Assembly: GCF_021538615.1 (NCBI RefSeq)
Contig: NZ_JAJHIZ010000003.1
Location: 4,774,001 to 4,838,000, forward strand
From: Niabella agricola
GTDB lineage: Bacteria; Bacteroidota; Bacteroidia; Chitinophagales; Chitinophagaceae
Length of the DNA: 64,000 nt
Direction: 5' to 3'
This document shows, one piece after another, positions 44,737 through 54,370 of the stretch (position 1 is the stretch's first letter; each line of letters begins with the position of its first letter). Both the position numbers and the translations under genes were made by a program. Under the pieces are notes generated by a model. It did not search any database, was not told the origin of the DNA, and worked only from the letters and a program-made list of their open reading frames with translations.

Positions 44737-44754
44737 TAAAAATAATTTTTAATG

Positions 44755-44778
44755 TGTATTAAATACATATTAAATTTG
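44755..44778 (+). promoter_or_regulatory. Operator-like palindrome and -7 box before the maltose porter
   Basis: A perfect 13-nt palindrome TGTATTAAATACA (44755-44767) lies 3 nt before TAAATTTG (44771-44778), an exact -7 consensus match. The leader to ATG 44798 would be about 13 nt. A regulator bound to the palindrome would cover the promoter, so it is a candidate maltose-responsive operator. Confidence 0.5.
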
Positions 44779-44797
44779 CTGTTTAAACACGGTTGCC

Positions 44798-46144
44798 ATG
44801 TCTGTAACATTAAACGATTCCAGGCCGAAATTATCCCTGGCAGCGATCATCAACATGAGTGTCGGCTTCTTCGGGATCCAGTTTGGCTGGGATCTGCAGC
44901 GAGCCAATATGGGGCGCATTTATGAAAACCTGGGCGCCAACCCAGACCAGGTTCCGCTTTTATTCCTGGCTGCTCCGCTTACCGGTTTGTTGGTGCAGCC
45001 CGTTATCGGGTACCTGAGTGATAAGACCTGGCATCCGCGCTGGGGCCGGAGACGGCCCTATTTTATGATTGGTGCGCTGATCAGTTCCGTTGCCCTGCTC
45101 TTTATGCCCCACAGCAGTGCACTTTGGATGGCGGCTGGGCTGCTTTGGGTGCTGGATGTATTTGGCAATGTAGCCATGGAGCCATTCAGGGCCTTTGTAA
45201 CCGATAAGCTGCCCGATAGCCAGGTAAACCGGGGCTTTATCATGCAGAGCTTTATGATCGGGCTTGGAGGGAGTATCGCCTCGGCCCTGCCCTGGCTGAT
45301 GAAGAACGTATTTCACTTTCAGAATACGGCGCTAAGGGGTGAAATTCCGGAAAACGTAAGATGGTCGTTTTACCTGGGGGCCTTCTTCTTCCTGGCTTCC
45401 GTTTTATATACCGTGTTCACATCAAAAGAGTACCCTCCGCAGGACCTGGGTTATAAAGAAAAAGTACGGGAATCACATAAAGGATTTGGCGGTGGATTCC
45501 GGGAAATTATACATGCATTGGTAACCATGCCTCCAAAAATGCGGATCATTTCGCTGGTGCAGTTCTTTACCTGGCCGGGCCTGTTCCTGATGTGGTTTTA
45601 TTATACCACGGCGGTTGCCGTAAACGTATTTGGCGGTAAAGATGCCAATGACCCGGTATATGCAGCAGGAGCAGATTTTGGCAGTTTGACACTGGCCTAC
45701 TATAGTGTGGTTACCTTTTTGTTTGCGCTGGTGTTGCCGGCTATAGCAGACCGGTTGGGGAGGAAGGCAACCCATGCTTTATGCCTGCTGGCAGGCGCAC
45801 TGGGGCTCATCAGCGTAGCCTGGGTTACGGATAAATACATGTTGTATGTGTGCATGACCGGTGTTGGCATTGCCTGGGCCAGTATTCTCAGTATGCCGTA
45901 TGCGATGTTGAGCGGTGTACTGCCCAAAGACAAGGTAGGGATCTATATGGGCATTTTTAATTTTTTTATCGTGCTGCCGGAAATCATTGCTTCCCTGGGT
46001 TTTGGTTGGCTGATGCGGAATGTACTGCACAATGACCGTTTGCTGGCTGTACAGGTAGGCGGCGGTTTGATGATCGTGGCGGCGGTTATTTGCTTTTGGT
46101 TCGTGAAAGAGCGGAGGGAGGAAGGTTCCAGGTTTAAGGTTTAA
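44798..46144 (+). CDS. MFS maltose/oligosaccharide transporter (SLC45-like)
   Basis: This 448-aa permease has about 12 membrane segments. The N-terminal pattern FFGIQFGWDLQRANMGRIYE and the loop HPRWGRRRPYFMIG are typical of the SLC45/GPH-like group that takes up maltose or sucrose with H+. In Bacteroidota these genes are regularly beside SusA-like amylases, as here (the GH13 gene starts 139 nt downstream). It probably brings maltose or short maltodextrins into the cytoplasm. Confidence 0.92.
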   Translation: MSVTLNDSRPKLSLAAIINMSVGFFGIQFGWDLQRANMGRIYENLGANPDQVPLLFLAAPLTGLLVQPVIGYLSDKTWHPRWGRRRPYFMIGALISSVALLFMPHSSALWMAAGLLWVLDVFGNVAMEPFRAFVTDKLPDSQVNRGFIMQSFMIGLGGSIASALPWLMKNVFHFQNTALRGEIPENVRWSFYLGAFFFLASVLYTVFTSKEYPPQDLGYKEKVRESHKGFGGGFREIIHALVTMPPKMRIISLVQFFTWPGLFLMWFYYTTAVAVNVFGGKDANDPVYAAGADFGSLTLAYYSVVTFLFALVLPAIADRLGRKATHALCLLAGALGLISVAWVTDKYMLYVCMTGVGIAWASILSMPYAMLSGVLPKDKVGIYMGIFNFFIVLPEIIASLGFGWLMRNVLHNDRLLAVQVGGGLMIVAAVICFWFVKERREEGSRFKV

Positions 46145-46155
46145 TGTTTCAGGTT

Positions 46156-46185
46156 GGATTCGTTTGTTGCTTGATGTTTGATGCT
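46156..46185 (+). repeat. 30-bp inverted repeat, left copy (before the SusA-like gene)
   Basis: The 30 bases from 46156 are the exact reverse complement of 48222-48251, so the two copies face each other around the GH13 gene. Weaker similarity extends outward on both copies (GTTTAAGGTT near 46135 and its complement near 48261). Confidence 0.85.
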
Positions 46186-46283
46186 GGATGCTCAATTCTC
46201 AATTTCATTACATAGCAAGCTGATCACTGATGACTAAAAGCTGCCAACTGAAAGTTGGAAACTGATCACGAAAATAAATAACA
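46186..46283. repeat. Degenerate word-like repeat tract
   Basis: Short words built on GATGCT, CTCAATT, GCTGAT and ACTGATGACT follow the inverted repeat. ACTGATGACT (46226-46235) recurs at 59641-59650. The tract forms part of a dispersed intergenic family and has no coding potential. Confidence 0.5.
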
Positions 46284-48119
46284 ATGAAAAGAATTGTTTT
46301 ATCGCTTTGCGTTTTGCTGATGTTTCGAATGGCATACGCACAGTATGAACTTTATCCAACCAACTGGTGGGTGCATATGAAATGGAACAAGGTTCAGGTG
46401 CTGGTGCGGGCTACGGGTAAAGATCTGAAAGCACAAACGGCTTCCGTTCAATATCCCGGCGTAAAACTGGAGAAGATTTCGAAGTTCCGGAACCCGCACT
46501 ACATGGTCCTGCACCTGGCCATTGGGGCAGAAGCCCGCCCGGGGATTGTGCATATAAAGATCGGCAAGGATATGGTGCAATGGCCACTGGGAAGCCGGCG
46601 GCCGGGCAATGGCACAGCCTTTGCAAACGGGGCTACTTCAGCAGATCTTATCTACCTGATCATGCCGGATCGTTTCAGCAATGGCGATCCTTCTAACGAC
46701 CGCGTGCCCGGTATGCGGGATCAATCGCTGAACCGGGATTCGGTATTCGAACGGCATGGAGGCGACCTGGAAGGAGTGGAGCATCATCTGGACTATTTAA
46801 AGGATCTGGGTGTGACTGCTATTTGGCTGAACCCGGTAATCGAAAATGATATGCCCAACCGTACTGAGCATGGCTATGCTTTTACCAATCATTATAAAAT
46901 CGATCCCCGGATCGGCGGTGCAGCCGCATATAAAAAACTGATTGATGCGGTACATGCAAAAGGGATGAAAATGATCCAGGATGCGGTGTACAATCATACC
47001 GGGCTGGAACATGTACTGTTTCGCGACCAACCGGACAGCAGTTGGTTTCACCGCTGGCCGAAGTTTACCCAAACCAACTACAAAGACCAGGCGGTATTTG
47101 ATCCATACGGTTCAAAGATCGACCGGAGGATTATGGAAGACGGGTGGTTTGTTCCCTCCATGCCGGATTGGGACCAAAGCAACCCGTTTGTGCAGACTTT
47201 TTTAATACAACACGCGCTATGGAGCGTAGAAGCGTTTGGTATTGACGGCTGGCGGATTGATACCTATGCATACAATGATCTTCCATTCATGAACCGGTGT
47301 AACCAGGCGCTGTATGATGAGTATCCCCGCATCAGCATCTTTGGAGAAACCTGGGTGCACGGGGTGCCCAACCAAAGCTATTTTTGCCAGAATCATTATT
47401 CCGTTCCTTTTAAGAGTAATCTGCAGGCTACGACCGATTTCCAGACTTTGTTTTACGGAATTATCCCGGCAGTAACCCAGCCGTTTGGATGGACGGATGG
47501 GGTGAATAAACTATATACCACGCTGGCGCAGGATTTCGTATACAAAGATCCGATGCGCCAGGTGATCTTCCTGGACAATCATGACCTGGCCCGCTTTTAT
47601 TCCGTGGTGAATGAGGATACTGCAAAGTATAAGCTGGCCTTTGCCTGGTTGCTTACCGGAAGAGGCATTCCGCAAATGTACTATGGCAGCGAGATTCTCA
47701 TGAAGGGCACAACCTTGCCCAATGACGGGTATGTACGGCTTGATTTTCCGGGTGGATGGAAGGGCGATGCACAGGATAAATTCACGGCATCTGGACGTAC
47801 CGAAAAGGAAAACGCTGTGTTCAACTATATCCGTTTCCTGGCCAATTACCGGAAGCGTTCTTCTGCACTTACCAGCGGGAAGCTGTTGCAGTTTGCGCCT
47901 TATGACGGCGTATACATATATTTCCGGTATAATGATAAGCAAACGGTTATGTGTGCAATGAATACCAATAGCAAACCGGTAACCATTGCCACGGACCGGT
48001 TCGGGGAAGTACTGCAAAAGTTTACTTCCGGCATTGATGTAATCAGCGGAAGCCGGATCCCTTTAAAGGATTCGCTAATCCTCGAACCTATGTCGAACCG
48101 GGTGCTGGAGCTGAAATGA
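46284..48119 (+). CDS. Periplasmic GH13 alpha-amylase/neopullulanase (SusA-like)
   Basis: This 611-aa enzyme has a signal peptide (about 1-19, ending MAYAQ), an N-terminal beta-sandwich domain of cyclomaltodextrinase type (about 20-115), and a GH13 barrel. The catalytic residues are D326 (DGWRIDTYAY), E355 (FGETWVHG) and D434 (LDNHDLARF). It cuts starch oligosaccharides or pullulan to maltose units for the porter encoded upstream. The gene is flanked by perfect 30-bp inverted repeats. Confidence 0.94.
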   Translation: MKRIVLSLCVLLMFRMAYAQYELYPTNWWVHMKWNKVQVLVRATGKDLKAQTASVQYPGVKLEKISKFRNPHYMVLHLAIGAEARPGIVHIKIGKDMVQWPLGSRRPGNGTAFANGATSADLIYLIMPDRFSNGDPSNDRVPGMRDQSLNRDSVFERHGGDLEGVEHHLDYLKDLGVTAIWLNPVIENDMPNRTEHGYAFTNHYKIDPRIGGAAAYKKLIDAVHAKGMKMIQDAVYNHTGLEHVLFRDQPDSSWFHRWPKFTQTNYKDQAVFDPYGSKIDRRIMEDGWFVPSMPDWDQSNPFVQTFLIQHALWSVEAFGIDGWRIDTYAYNDLPFMNRCNQALYDEYPRISIFGETWVHGVPNQSYFCQNHYSVPFKSNLQATTDFQTLFYGIIPAVTQPFGWTDGVNKLYTTLAQDFVYKDPMRQVIFLDNHDLARFYSVVNEDTAKYKLAFAWLLTGRGIPQMYYGSEILMKGTTLPNDGYVRLDFPGGWKGDAQDKFTASGRTEKENAVFNYIRFLANYRKRSSALTSGKLLQFAPYDGVYIYFRYNDKQTVMCAMNTNSKPVTIATDRFGEVLQKFTSGIDVISGSRIPLKDSLILEPMSNRVLELK

Positions 48120-48310
48120 TTACAGGTTGAGGAAACTTTAATTCTAAGGTCAAAACTCAGGAGTCAAAAGGCAAGGCCCAAATTTTAAAAATCAAAAATC
48201 CGGAGCAACGATCCAAGCAGTAGCATCAAACATCAAGCAACAAACGAATCCAAGGTGTAACCTTAAACGGGAACATTATTTTCCCCACGCAACCGGCTGA
48301 AAACTGTCCG
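48120..48310. repeat. Repeat-rich spacer after the SusA-like gene
   Basis: This gap carries A-rich word repeats (GTCAAAACTCAGGAGTCAAA and similar) followed by the right copy of the 30-bp inverted repeat at 48222-48251. I see no terminator and no gene. Confidence 0.5.
48222..48251 (-). repeat. 30-bp inverted repeat, right copy
   Basis: This is the exact reverse complement of 46156-46185. Confidence 0.85.
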
Positions 48311-49063
48311 CTAAAGAAAGGTCTGCCAGATGGTAGGCTGCAGGTATTTGGCACCATCCTTTCCCCAGGATTTACTCAGATCTGCCAGGGCCTGCATAAT
48401 TTCGGCATCTGTTTTCTTTTTGCCTTTTGAAGGTGGCGCGATTGTGCCGGCATTCAAGGCGAGCGAAGTGGCAACCCAGCTGGTATACAAACGGGGTATG
48501 GTAACGCCCAGAATCATGCCCGGCAGGCCATGTAATCCCATCGGTCCGCCGCTTACGGTTATTTCGTCGGTGTAATATGCAAATACATAAACACTGTCGA
48601 AAAGCACAGCTGTTGCTTTCCGGCAATTAAAGCCGGCAATAATGCGTTGATCATTAGGACTGATCTTCCAGTTGATAGCTTTCAGGGGGCCGGATATAAG
48701 GTAATTGTCATCGATGACCTTTAAATTGGTAAACGTATTGCCGGCATAATTATTATACCAGATATTATCTTCCTGTCCGCGTGAAAACCACATGGGAATT
48801 TTCTGTTTATCAGCGGTGCGGGTAAATTTATAAAGACCCGCTTCTTCATTAAACTGGTAGGTGTAATAGTTTAAACTGAATTGAGGAATTTTATCTTTTA
48901 TCTGTGCCCAGAAACCGTTGTCATCCTCGTCCGTATCAAAACGACTCATTTCTTTTTTCTGATTCTTGCGTACTTCATATTCAATGGTACCGCTGGTAAT
49001 GAATTTTTGAGCTGCGGCGTCCAGCACCATCACCAGGGAGCAAAGTAATAATAGCTTTTTCAT
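48311..49063 (-). CDS. GLPGLI family protein
   Basis: This 250-aa secreted protein has a signal peptide (ending DAAAQ, about 1-19) and the family-defining motif in GGPMGLHGLPGMILGVTIP. A beta-rich N-terminal half (SGTIEYEVRKNQKKEMSRFD) precedes it. GLPGLI proteins occur only in Bacteroidota and are usually encoded beside outer-membrane barrel proteins, as here (15-nt gap to the preceding gene). The function is unknown; a role in assembly or stability of the partner barrel is conjecture. Confidence 0.92.
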   Translation of the reverse strand: MKKLLLLCSLVMVLDAAAQKFITSGTIEYEVRKNQKKEMSRFDTDEDDNGFWAQIKDKIPQFSLNYYTYQFNEEAGLYKFTRTADKQKIPMWFSRGQEDNIWYNNYAGNTFTNLKVIDDNYLISGPLKAINWKISPNDQRIIAGFNCRKATAVLFDSVYVFAYYTDEITVSGGPMGLHGLPGMILGVTIPRLYTSWVATSLALNAGTIAPPSKGKKKTDAEIMQALADLSKSWGKDGAKYLQPTIWQTFL

Positions 49064-49078
49064 TTTTTCTCTTTATAA

Positions 49079-51898
49079 TTATTTAGAAGCCGGCGCAGGA
49101 GTGCTGCCCGATTTGGTAATGTTCCAGACAAATGACAGCATCCAGAACCGTTTTAACACGGTGCGGTACGATTCGGTAAAACTGGAGGAGGAGAAATTCC
49201 GGTTGTAACTCCTGTTCTGATTCAGGATATCATACACCGCGGCCCTTGCTTCAAATTTGTTTTTAGCGAACTTCTTTGTAAGGCTGGCATTCCATTTTAC
49301 ATAGTCATAGTTACCCGGGTATTTGGGATCTTTTTGCTGGAAGTAAAGGTCTACATCACTGGATAAATCGAGGTTTTTTGCAATCGTCCATCGCCCTGAA
49401 ACGTCACCTCCGCTTGTCCAGTAACGGATATCAGATGCCTTGTTTGCCGAACTGACCGATATATTGTAGCCTACCCGGGGGGTGATACGGAAATCATATT
49501 TGTCATCTTTATTCTTAGAAACAGAAAAATCAAAATTATAGGCCTGAGTCTTGGTTTTGATCTTGGTAGGATCACCGCTTATACCGGCCGCTGCAAAGTC
49601 GATGTTTTGTGCAAACGCGATCTGCGGACCAAAGCCGATAAAGATATTGGGGCCTTTCAGCTTAATGTTATAATTCACGTTGGCGCTGAAATCATACATA
49701 CCATTGGCATTTACAGTTTGATAAGTGCGTATAGAGTCTTTAAACCGGCTCAGGTTTACAAAGGCATTCCGGGTGAAATTGTAACGTGCGCTTGCCCATA
49801 TGCCGCGTTCCTTCAGCATTTTCCAGGAATTATACCAGAGGCTGAACCCGTGACGGAAGGAGGGATTCAGATCGGGGTTCCCGATCCGCTGATTCAGGGG
49901 ATCGCTGTTGTCTCTTACCGGCTGTAGCTGCTCTAAAGTAGGCGCATTGGTAGCTCCGTAATAGTTGAAATAAATATTCTCTGAAGGCCGGATTTTATAA
50001 TTGAAACTGGCCCGGGGGTAGTAGTTTACAAAATGGTATTTCCGCTCCGTATTCAGGGTACGGTCCAGCTGCTCATAATTACTAAAACCGGTAGAGGTTC
50101 CAAAAGAGAAATTATATTTCTTTTTAGCGAGCCGGAAACTCAGTCCCGGGCTATTGGAAAATGTGTTATAAACAAAATCATTACTGAGCGAATCAATGGT
50201 ATTGTTATAGGTTCCGGATGGGTTCCGGGCGTTTACAACGCGGTTGTTTGTACGGTTATTAATGCCCACAGCATAACTCAGTTCCAGGTAGGCGTCTTTC
50301 ATCAGGGGTTCTGTGTAGGCAATTTTGGCATTCAGGTTGTTGGATTCATTGTTATTCAGGGTATGCTGGTCGATGGTGCGCTCCCCGGTGGAGTCACCAT
50401 TGGTAAAGTAATCCACATCTGAATATTGAAATCCATCTGCCTTTAATTTATTATAATCGAAAGAGGCGTTGATAGACAGCGTGCGCGAGGGCTTTTTAAA
50501 TTTATGCATCCAGAGCAAACTGGTGTTGAAATTGTTCCGGTCGCTTTCCGAGGAGCCGTGGCTTTTATTGGTATTCAAAAACCGGCCCAGTGTATCCGTG
50601 TATTCTGTATGGCCGGTATAATCGGAATAGGTATGGTTCTGGTTGCCGCGTGCAATCCATTTTAACGTATTGGAAGAGTCCAGTTTTATTTCGTAGGTAA
50701 GATTGATGTTGTGCTTAAAGGACGAGCTGTAGGAATTGCGCTCATTATTCATCAGCCAGGTCGAATCACGCCCGTCCAGCTTGATAAAGTTGCGGCTGAA
50801 GCTGCGATTATAGGCGGGGGCGTTGATTTTGGTGAATTTATAACCGGTATTCAGGCTCTGTTTGTCCTGGTTGAATTTGTTGCTGTAATGGATGCCCCCG
50901 TTCCAGTTGGTAGGAATGCCATCGCTGGAGTTATAGTCATCGCCACCGGAGAAAATCATGATCGAGCCATCACCGCCCATCTCTATATTATCACTGCTGC
51001 CGCCATATTTATTCCGGTCGTCCCAGTTCAGATTCAAAGTGCCGGTATTACTCATAATTCCATAAGCTGCAATTTTCCGTTTGCCTTTAAAAGCGTTGAT
51101 CATTGCTGCATTATTGAATTTGTTCTGTGTGCCGGCATCATCATTTTTCCCGAGACCGCCCCCGGCTTCAATTTTCCCGAAGTATCCTTTCTTTTTATCC
51201 TCTTTAAGTTTTAAGTTGATCGTTTTTTCGCGCACTCCGTCGTCGATACCGGTGAACGTGGCCTGGTCACTTTTTTTATCATACACCTCAACTTCTTTTA
51301 CAATATCGGCCCGCAGGTTTTTAGTGGCGATACCCGGATCGTTTCCAAAAAATTCCTCTCCGTCCACCAGTACATTTTTTACGGTTTCTCCCATCGCTTT
51401 TATCGTTCCGTTCCGGTCAACCTGGATCCCCGGCAGTTTACGCAGGAGCTCTTCCACATTCGCACCTTCCCGTACTTTAAAACTGTCGGCGGTATATACG
51501 GTTGTGTCGCCCTTTATACGGATGGCAGACCCGCTTTTCACCACCACATTCTCCAGCATCTTCAATTTGGAGAATAACTGGATACTGCCCAGGTCCAGCG
51601 GTATATTAGGTTTCAGGGTGATATTGTCGAAATAATCTGCAAAGTAGGGATGGGTGATCATAACGATGTAGTTGCCCGTATCAACGTTGGCCAGTTGAAA
51701 ATTGCCCTGTTTGGAAGTTCTGGCAAATTTAATAAGCGTGGAATCTTTCTGGCTAAGGAGTGATACCAGGGCGTTGGTAAGATCTCTGTGCTCTGCTGTA
51801 TCCGCCAGCTGCCCCTTAATGGTTCCGGTTGACTGTGCCGTTACCATATGACCGGTACAAAGGGCCAAGGCGAGCAAAGCGATCAATTTTAATCTCAT
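49079..51898 (-). CDS. TonB-dependent-receptor-like outer-membrane beta-barrel protein
   Basis: This 939-aa protein has a signal peptide (ending MVTAQ, about 1-22), a carboxypeptidase-regulatory-like domain (about 25-105; GTIKGQLADTAEHRDL), a plug-like domain (about 120-215; VEELLRKLPGIQVDRNGTIK, VLVDGEEFFGNDP) and a large barrel of the OMP_b-brl_3 group. There is no clear SusD partner, so it is not a classical SusC. It is the first gene of an operon with the GLPGLI protein. It may import an unknown ligand or act as a structural surface protein. Confidence 0.92.
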   Translation of the reverse strand: MRLKLIALLALALCTGHMVTAQSTGTIKGQLADTAEHRDLTNALVSLLSQKDSTLIKFARTSKQGNFQLANVDTGNYIVMITHPYFADYFDNITLKPNIPLDLGSIQLFSKLKMLENVVVKSGSAIRIKGDTTVYTADSFKVREGANVEELLRKLPGIQVDRNGTIKAMGETVKNVLVDGEEFFGNDPGIATKNLRADIVKEVEVYDKKSDQATFTGIDDGVREKTINLKLKEDKKKGYFGKIEAGGGLGKNDDAGTQNKFNNAAMINAFKGKRKIAAYGIMSNTGTLNLNWDDRNKYGGSSDNIEMGGDGSIMIFSGGDDYNSSDGIPTNWNGGIHYSNKFNQDKQSLNTGYKFTKINAPAYNRSFSRNFIKLDGRDSTWLMNNERNSYSSSFKHNINLTYEIKLDSSNTLKWIARGNQNHTYSDYTGHTEYTDTLGRFLNTNKSHGSSESDRNNFNTSLLWMHKFKKPSRTLSINASFDYNKLKADGFQYSDVDYFTNGDSTGERTIDQHTLNNNESNNLNAKIAYTEPLMKDAYLELSYAVGINNRTNNRVVNARNPSGTYNNTIDSLSNDFVYNTFSNSPGLSFRLAKKKYNFSFGTSTGFSNYEQLDRTLNTERKYHFVNYYPRASFNYKIRPSENIYFNYYGATNAPTLEQLQPVRDNSDPLNQRIGNPDLNPSFRHGFSLWYNSWKMLKERGIWASARYNFTRNAFVNLSRFKDSIRTYQTVNANGMYDFSANVNYNIKLKGPNIFIGFGPQIAFAQNIDFAAAGISGDPTKIKTKTQAYNFDFSVSKNKDDKYDFRITPRVGYNISVSSANKASDIRYWTSGGDVSGRWTIAKNLDLSSDVDLYFQQKDPKYPGNYDYVKWNASLTKKFAKNKFEARAAVYDILNQNRSYNRNFSSSSFTESYRTVLKRFWMLSFVWNITKSGSTPAPASK

Positions 51899-52405
51899 GG
51901 TTTGTTTAATGGTGGGTTATATGTGTAAAACGCGCCCAATGACTTTTTGTTACAAAACGCGGTGTAAAACTACGAAAAAAACGTAATAAAACTAATTTGA
52001 TAGTTTGTAGTTGCGAGAAAAAATAGTTTTTTACGAAGAAGGGTACTGTGATACCGGTTTTCCCGGGCATGGCGGATCCGGCTCAACTTAACGGCTGGTT
52101 CACATTCATCGTGGTAGTGTGTGGCTGTATGCGCATCTTCCGGCGTATTCGCGTGCGGTTGTGGTTTTGTCAGCAATAAGGAAAGCTCCGTTTTTTTTCT
52201 TCTCATTGGTTAATTGTTGGAGTTTGTTTGAATTGATCAATAAGCTAAAACGCAAAAATGATGGTTTTCCACAAAATTCAATTAGAAGGAAGTCTGTCAA
52301 TACGTTAAAGTATACAAAAAGTCTGGAAAGTGCTACCTGTTAGGGGAGTAAATCGCACCGGTGAATTCCTGAAAAATGTTGTACATTGCCTGAACAACTG
52401 TTCAT
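51899..52405. other. 507-nt intergenic region between divergent genes
   Basis: The region separates the outer-membrane protein gene from glgB. Small frames on both strands (up to 78 codons) lack any family resemblance. It must hold promoters for both sides, but I see no exact TAnnTTTG match that I trust. Confidence 0.4.
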
Positions 52406-54370
52406 ATGCCAATAGATATAAAAAAACTCCAGGAAACATTTGAAATGGCTAATTATATCGATACTTCCAAAACGGTATGGAACTATTCGCTGCTGACGGA
52501 GGAGGATGTCCGGAACTTTCAAAATGGCACGAATTATTCGTTGTATGAAAAATTCGGATCGCATTCCATACAGGTAAACGGCGAATGGGGCATGTATTTT
52601 TGTGTGTGGGCGCCTAATGCACAGTTTGTGTTTGTAACCGGAAATTTTAACGACTGGGACAAGATCACGCATCCGTTAGCAGCCCGCTGGGATCATAGCG
52701 GTATCTGGGAAGGCTTTATACCCGGCTTTGGAATGGGAGAGTTATATAAATATCATATCGTAGGTGCGCAAAATACGGTAACCGATAAAGGGGACCCCTT
52801 TGCACACTACTGGGAGCTGCGGCCGATGACGGCTTCCATTTCCTGGGATCTGTTTTACGAGTGGAACGATGTGGAATGGATGGCAAACCGGAAGAAGAAG
52901 AATGCACTCGATGCGCCCTGGAGTGTGTATGAAGTGCACTTGGGCAGCTGGCAGCGCCCGGATGCTTCAGACGAACATTCCTATAATTCGTACGATCAGC
53001 TCATCACAAGCCTGGTGCCCTATGTAAAGGGAATGGGCTTTACGCATGTGGAACTCATGCCGGTAACCGAATATCCGTTTGACGGAAGCTGGGGGTACCA
53101 GACCACGGGTTATTTTGCGCCAACTTCCCGGTTTGGAGATCCGCAGGGATTTATGCGGCTGGTGGATGCTTTTCACCAGGCCGGCATCGGTGTGATCCTG
53201 GATTGGGTACCATCGCATTTTCCATATGATGCGCACGGGTTGTATTTATTTGACGGCGAACACACCTACGAATACGCTGATATGCGGAAAGGATACCATC
53301 CCGACTGGAATTCATATATCTTCAACTACAAAAGAGGAGAGGTAAAATCTTTTCTGATCAGTAGTGCCCGTTTCTGGTTAGAGCGGTTCCATATCGATGG
53401 ATTACGCGTGGATGCGGTAAGCTCGATGCTCAAGCTCAACTATTCAAGGAATGAAGGAGCGTGGGAACCTAATGAATTCGGAGGAGACGGGAATCTGGAG
53501 GCGATTACATTCATCAAACACCTGAATGAAGCCATCTATCGCGATTTTCCGGATGTGCAAACCATCGCCGAAGAGGCAACGGACTGGCCAGGGGTTTCCC
53601 GGCCTACCTTTGAAGACGGGCTTGGTTTTGGTATGAAATGGATGATGGGTTGGATGCATGATTCACTGGATTATTTTAAACTGGACCCGGTACACCGTAA
53701 ATATCATCAGAACGACTTTACGTTTAGCATGATGTATTATTACGACGAGAACTTTATGTTGCCCATCAGTCATGACGAGGTGGTGCATGGTAAAAGTCCG
53801 CTGATCTATAAGATGCCCGGCGATCTCTGGCAGAAGTTTGCCAATCTCCGCCTGTTCTTTACCTATATGTGGACGCATCCCGGAGCCAAGTTATTGTTCA
53901 TGGGTTCGGAGTTTGGGCAAACCTCCGAGTGGAATTATAAATCAGAGCTCGACTGGTCCCTGTTACAGCATAACAGTCATAAGGGCGTACAGCAATGTTT
54001 GCGCGCCCTGAACGCGGTGCTGGTGCAGGAACCAGCCATGTATGCAAACCAGTTTAATAAAGACGGATTTGAATGGGTAGACCTGAATCATCGCACCGAA
54101 ACGGTGATCGTATATAAACGGAAAGGCCTAAAGGCGGAAGACGATCTGCTGATCCTGTTGAACATGACGCCCGAAGTACGTTATGATTGGGTAGTAACGG
54201 TTTCGGGCAAGGCATATACGGAGGAGCTGTTTAACTCGGATGGAAAAGTGTATGACGGAACGGGCGACGTGTTTAATAAAGACATTCGTTGCGAACGGAT
54301 TGACGAAGGAATGCAGCAGTACCGGATCACCATTAACCTGCCGCCGCTGGCAGGAATCATTTTGAAATAG
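52406..54370 (+). CDS. glgB: 1,4-alpha-glucan branching enzyme
   Basis: This 654-aa GH13 enzyme makes alpha-1,6 branches in glycogen. An N-terminal CBM48 domain (about 60-145; FCVWAPNAQFVFVTGNFNDW) is followed by the barrel with VHLGSWQRP, the nucleophile D336 in DGLRVDAVSS, the acid/base E389 in IAEEATDWPG and SHDEVVHGKSPLI. A C-terminal all-beta domain closes the protein. The start at ATG 52406 is preferred; ATG 52445 (MANYIDTSKT) is possible. It is next to the phosphorylase-like gene. Confidence 0.95.
   Translation: MPIDIKKLQETFEMANYIDTSKTVWNYSLLTEEDVRNFQNGTNYSLYEKFGSHSIQVNGEWGMYFCVWAPNAQFVFVTGNFNDWDKITHPLAARWDHSGIWEGFIPGFGMGELYKYHIVGAQNTVTDKGDPFAHYWELRPMTASISWDLFYEWNDVEWMANRKKKNALDAPWSVYEVHLGSWQRPDASDEHSYNSYDQLITSLVPYVKGMGFTHVELMPVTEYPFDGSWGYQTTGYFAPTSRFGDPQGFMRLVDAFHQAGIGVILDWVPSHFPYDAHGLYLFDGEHTYEYADMRKGYHPDWNSYIFNYKRGEVKSFLISSARFWLERFHIDGLRVDAVSSMLKLNYSRNEGAWEPNEFGGDGNLEAITFIKHLNEAIYRDFPDVQTIAEEATDWPGVSRPTFEDGLGFGMKWMMGWMHDSLDYFKLDPVHRKYHQNDFTFSMMYYYDENFMLPISHDEVVHGKSPLIYKMPGDLWQKFANLRLFFTYMWTHPGAKLLFMGSEFGQTSEWNYKSELDWSLLQHNSHKGVQQCLRALNAVLVQEPAMYANQFNKDGFEWVDLNHRTETVIVYKRKGLKAEDDLLILLNMTPEVRYDWVVTVSGKAYTEELFNSDGKVYDGTGDVFNKDIRCERIDEGMQQYRITINLPPLAGIILK

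Noticed and set aside
49079..51898. Naming the large barrel protein a SusC
   Set aside because: No SusD gene is adjacent and the barrel belongs to the OMP_b-brl_3-like group; the name would suggest a known starch function.
51970..52343. Small frames on both strands between the outer-membrane protein gene and glgB
   Set aside because: They overlap one another, lack family resemblance and have no ribosome-binding context; more likely non-coding.
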